DNA of 64,000 nucleotides from Osmia lignaria lignaria. Lineage: Eukaryota; Arthropoda; Insecta; Hymenoptera; Megachilidae. Where the stretch lies: contig NC_135044.1 of the NCBI RefSeq assembly GCF_051020975.1, positions 7,008,501 through 7,072,500 of the forward strand. The letters run 5' to 3'. Positions 60,401-64,000 of this stretch are shown here, one piece after another. The notes under the pieces are model-generated. The model worked only from the letters and a program-made list of their open reading frames with translations. It searched no databases and was not told the DNA's origin. Both the position numbers and the translations under genes were made by a program. The first letter of the stretch is position 1, and the number at the start of each line of letters is the position of its first letter.

Positions 60401-62217
60401 TAACAAGATCACCGACCGATTCCTACTATCCTGTCCCTCTGCGTCTACGATCGACATCTGTATGGGTCGTTCGTTGTACGTTCATCCAACACACGTATCC
60501 GGTGTGCATGACGTTGCATCCTGGCCACTTTCGCGCATGCACACTCTCTGCATCTCTGACTGCATCATCGGTTATGTGCATGTATATGCATGACGCGTTG
60601 TAGCAAACAACGTGGACGCGGTTCGATCCGGCAATCTGATCTAAATACGTCCGGCGACGATACCCATCGCTCCAGGATCAATCGTTTGTTGAAAGGATTT
60701 TCCAGCGAAATTTATTATCGAGCTACGATCTAACCCGAATTCGACCCGTTCCCTGTCTTCTGAACGACGTGAAAATAGGACGGTTCCGACAGCTCTTCTT
60801 CCTGTTTATTGCGTTTTCTACAGGCTTCGTTTCCGGCCAACTTGTACCAACGCTCGTAAAAGGATAAAGTTTGAGTAGACAAGGAATTTAACCTGTAAGG
60901 TGGGGTCTATTGGATTACGACAATTTTTATTTATTTTTTTTTCTTCTTCTCCAAAATTGTAACTCAAATATGACACGAAATACGGAAGACTAAAAGAGGT
61001 GAAGAAGAAAATCATGTTACTCGAAGGATGTCGATCCATCTTCTAGTTCGTGATCTTTACAACAGTGCCACGGTGTTATTTGTTAAATATTCGAAAACTC
61101 GGAACGGATAGTTCGTTCAGTGGGTTTGGAACAACAAACGAGAACGGCGTTTGCATAGCTCGAGCAAACTACCCTTACTGTTTTTCTAACACCCTCTTTC
61201 GAAATCTGTATTCACAGACGAGCCTTCTGGGAATGTTGATCGTACGAAACTGCTTCGAAACGGATAGGAGGGAAAAATTCTTCAAGATTATCATTCAAAT
61301 GTGCGAAAACACTCAGTTTCACGTAAACTTAGAAAAGAAATTAAACAAATACTACGTCATTTACTATTTTGAATGCATTTTAATATATCAAAGATTTATT
61401 CTCTGATATATAAATGAAAAGTTTGATCGAAAATCGAAATGGAACAGTTTTAGTTTTGTTATTAATGTAGAATTGTGTCCAACGTTTTGAAAGCAAGCAA
61501 TATCATTTCTGGCCCCTGTTTGTACCGTTTACATCGTCGAAAGCAATATTTAACAAATTGCTTTCATTCCCAGTATCAGGCTTCCCGTGCCTCTGATAGC
61601 ATCCCATTGAGGATTAAGTTGACGGTAGCAATGCAACTGCTTAAGGTTTCATTTGATGAACCGGGAGACAATAGGATGCTTTGTGATAGGATCTGGTAAA
61701 TCTTGCATTGTCGACAGCAAAGATTGTCGAATCCAGAAGACTGGTCCAATTTCCTCTTGGTAACATTATCTACTTATCGTTGAATCAATAATCTCTAATC
61801 AATTTTGTAAAGATTAATCTCTAATCTTTTTTACAACAATGATAATAGTTGTAACGAAAAAAAAAATTCATGCTGTTTATTAGAATTTTCCATATAACAT
61901 TTCATAAATTATCACTTTTGAATTTGTTATTTAAACCTTAGGACGCAACCTGTCTACACAATATGAAGAAATATTATTAGATTGGCATTTCTGTTACATA
62001 TTTCTGCGAAGTCACCGCTAATCAATCCTTCATTTTGCTTATTGTACTTTCAATCAGTGACTAAATCGCAACTTGTCACTCCAAATAATCCTGACAGTCT
62101 TCAAGTATGATAAAAGAACGGGAAACGTATGCCAAAATATTTTAGCATACAAATAGAACAGATAACAGTAACATTTAATTCTTTTCAACAGCAAGAAGCA
62201 ACAATTTTTCATAATAA

Positions 62218-62298
62218 GTAAAATTTAGAAAATGGAAATAATCTGAAATACAAAATTAAATTAAGATTGAGGCCCTTTCCATGGTCCAATGTTCGAGA
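62218..62298 (+). repeat. Dispersed repeat family, copy 4
   Basis: Contains AAAATTTAGAAAATGGAAAT, a CTGAAATACAAAATTAAATT block and GGCCCTTTCCATGGTCC, colinear with copy 2 at 18701. The CGCCG end is replaced by AATG. Confidence 0.6.
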
Positions 62299-62586
62299 TT
62301 TAATTACAGTTTGAGAATTAATAATTTTCTACTAATTTAAAAAAAAAAGTTAAGGGTAGGAATGTGAGAAAGAATAAATAGAAGCATTTTCATGGGAACA
62401 GAAACTTTATTCGGCTTCAATTCCATCGAGATGCTGAGAATCAAGAGGGACAGTTTTCATATTATTTTTTTTTTTTTTTGCGACAATATCTGTTGCATTT
62501 GCGTGAGGTAATCTTTAAAAAATCGTGTATTTTGTCTCATTTACTTCACCATGATACATCTCAAATATACGTAGGCACGTACATAT

Positions 62587-62619
62587 ACATACATACATAC
62601 AAGAAGGGTGGGGGGGGGC
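62587..62619. repeat. (CATA)n microsatellite and G run
   Basis: About three and a half copies of the CATA tetramer are followed within 10 bases by GGGTGGGGGGGGG. The G run sits in AT-rich DNA and is a likely sequencing and replication trouble spot. Confidence 0.7.
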
Positions 62620-62885
62620 GAAAGTTTGCACAGATTATATCTTCGTAAACGTTTATACGAAAACGATACGGGTTATAATTAGCACGAGCTATCGTTAAAA
62701 CTTTCAAACGATTCTATATTACACTTTGAACAGATCGGTTCACTTCAGTCTGATGTAATGCCCCATATTCGAATCTCATACGGGAGAGAACAGAAAAGAA
62801 TGTACGAAATTACATCCCGTGGTTTCTCATTCTATTTACACGAATTATTTTTGACGATAGAAAACCACGATTGGCACGATATAAT

Positions 62886-62910
62886 AAGTATCGACTCCGC
62901 GTCGATACTT
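62886..62910. repeat. Perfect hairpin, 10-bp stem, 5-nt loop
   Basis: AAGTATCGAC (62886-62895) and GTCGATACTT (62901-62910) are exact reverse complements around the loop TCCGC. No T tract follows and no gene is adjacent, so its role is unknown. Confidence 0.6.
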
Positions 62911-63785
62911 GGACTCTCATTAACTTCTCCAAAGTCGAAATTGAAATTCTAGTTTGGACCCAGTGGTCAAAACTGAAATTTTTGGACGATGGCTATCGTT
63001 CGAGTTCAGTTTCGACCCCTAGATAATATTTACAATATTACAGTATTAATTATAGTATTAATTATTTGTAGGTCTTTGAAGTTAGAAGTGGAAGTTGCAA
63101 ATTTGCCAAGACTTAGAGACGTTAAAAAGAATCATAACAATTAGTAGTAATTTTAATTAACAGTATTACTTATACAGAAAATATAAAGATCAGAGAAAAT
63201 GAGACCTTAAAAGATCAAACTAGAATTCATATTTCGACTCAGATTTACAATCACGTTTTCTCTAAAATTTCTACCTATCGTAAAAGGTTAACACAGCGAG
63301 CACGCGGTGGAATTCTAATCTCAAACTTCCAGCTACACGTATCATCCTTATACATTCATTTAATATAATACACATATATTTTTGTTTCTTGTTGTCTAAC
63401 ATCTGTTACACGAGTTCATGTACCGGAATCGAACCAGAAAAGTTTTTCATCCCTGAACCGACGAGAGCGAACAGGATGTAGCAGGGGATTCCCTCCGAGA
63501 GTAATCAATTCAATCGAGCAGCAAAATGACCGTATGTACAACGATGCAATTATACTAACGTTCGAATCAAAGGAACTTTAGAGTTTTTTCAATTTGGCAC
63601 AAAAGATATCCCGTTGAAGAGATCCCCGAGCTGGAAACTCGTCACTTTCGTCGGCTTCGGTGGCAGACGCGGTTCGTCCTTACGCGAATTTCCAGCAGTC
63701 GCGTATCGAACAGCCTTCCAGTAATTGCCGGATGATCGACCGACGGGAAACGATCATCGAGTCCAAGACACTCCGACACGATCCA

Positions 63786-64000
63786 TTAGACGCTGGGACC
63801 TGTGTTCGAGCTGGCCGGTACGTAGTAACTTCTCACTTGCAGATGATTCTGAAGATGCAGTCCGGATATCTGCTGACTATTAGCGTTTTGTATGGCCTGA
63901 TTGGTCCAATGTCCGCCGGGAGACACGACCTTCGAGTCGGGACTAGCTGAAGGTGTATTGGGCGACGGCAGGGCGTTCGTTTCGGCCACCACGTCCACGT
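63786..64000 (-). CDS. Partial coding exon of an unidentified gene entering from the right
   Basis: The minus strand is open from the window edge to a TAA at 63786, 71 codons in all, with ordinary protein composition: AETNALPSPNTPSASPDSKV, then SPGGHWTNQAIQNANSQQ and HLQNHLQVRSYYVPASS. The Ser/Pro/Asn/Gln-rich composition resembles the disordered flanks of transcription factors, but I cannot name a family. The local sequence is GC-richer than its surroundings, which supports an exon. It may end at a splice donor (CAA|GTGAGA, exon end 63837), in which case the last 16 codons are not translated. No start is visible; it continues beyond the window. The competing plus-strand frame reads less like protein. 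Confidence 0.5.
   Translation of the reverse strand, partial: VDVVAETNALPSPNTPSASPDSKVVSPGGHWTNQAIQNANSQQISGLHLQNHLQVRSYYVPASSNTGPSV

Larger units (their letters stand above)
45101..63785. other. Long interval with no supported gene
   Basis: No conserved protein block, tRNA or other RNA gene was recognised over this interval. Frames of 130-160 codons (for example 47014-47475 plus, 49069-49554 minus, 56587-57018 minus, 56819-57220 plus) lie in GC-richer or low-complexity DNA, overlap open frames on the other strand and lack motifs. The interval is either intergenic or lies in long introns of the gene entering from the right edge. Confidence 0.4.

Noticed and set aside
60600..60650. GGTTCGATCC word resembling a tRNA B box
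   Set aside because: No A box at a proper distance and no cloverleaf pairing around it.

Overview
This window is nuclear genomic DNA of an animal, most likely an insect and probably a hymenopteran. The evidence is GT-AG introns splitting conserved genes, an AT-rich background broken by CpG-rich promoter patches, a furin propeptide of arthropod type, and compact short introns. The species assignment is inference. There are no operons, and I found no rRNA, tRNA or CRISPR array.

Left third (1-20.9 kb). The anchor is the first coding exon of a furin-like proprotein convertase on the minus strand (14590-14775). No later furin exon was recognised to its left, so the gene probably runs out of the window through an intron of more than 14.5 kb. 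That space holds a degenerate tandem array (1218-1930), a small inverted-repeat element (13846-13938), a second tandem region (12019-12205), a possible 3' terminal exon of an unidentified minus-strand gene (7663-7798) and a short Cys/His-rich ORF (10598-10717). A third tandem region lies at 17168-17475. A strong minus-strand splice donor at 20037/20036 in a CpG-rich patch probably marks a 5' non-coding exon, plausibly of the furin gene.

Middle (20.9-37.1 kb). RpS17 (plus, 3 coding exons, 132 aa) is divergent from the CpG-rich patch, with a strong CTCF-like motif between them. Next is a complete USP3-type deubiquitinase (plus, 6 coding exons, 542 aa, zinc-finger UBP plus USP catalytic domain). 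Convergent to it is a very large minus-strand exon encoding about 1,200 residues of a Ser-rich, probably disordered protein that I do not recognise.

Right (37.1-64 kb). About 26 kb has no gene I can support. It contains GC-rich patches, copies of a short dispersed repeat, two CTCF-like motifs and hairpins. At the right edge a minus-strand open frame (63786-64000) looks like the end of a coding exon of a gene continuing outside the window.

The recognised genes do not form one pathway. They are a secretory protease, a ribosomal protein and a chromatin/DNA-damage deubiquitinase. The least explained items are the Ser-rich protein, the 7.7 kb terminal exon, the Cys/His-rich ORF, the three tandem regions and the dispersed repeat family.
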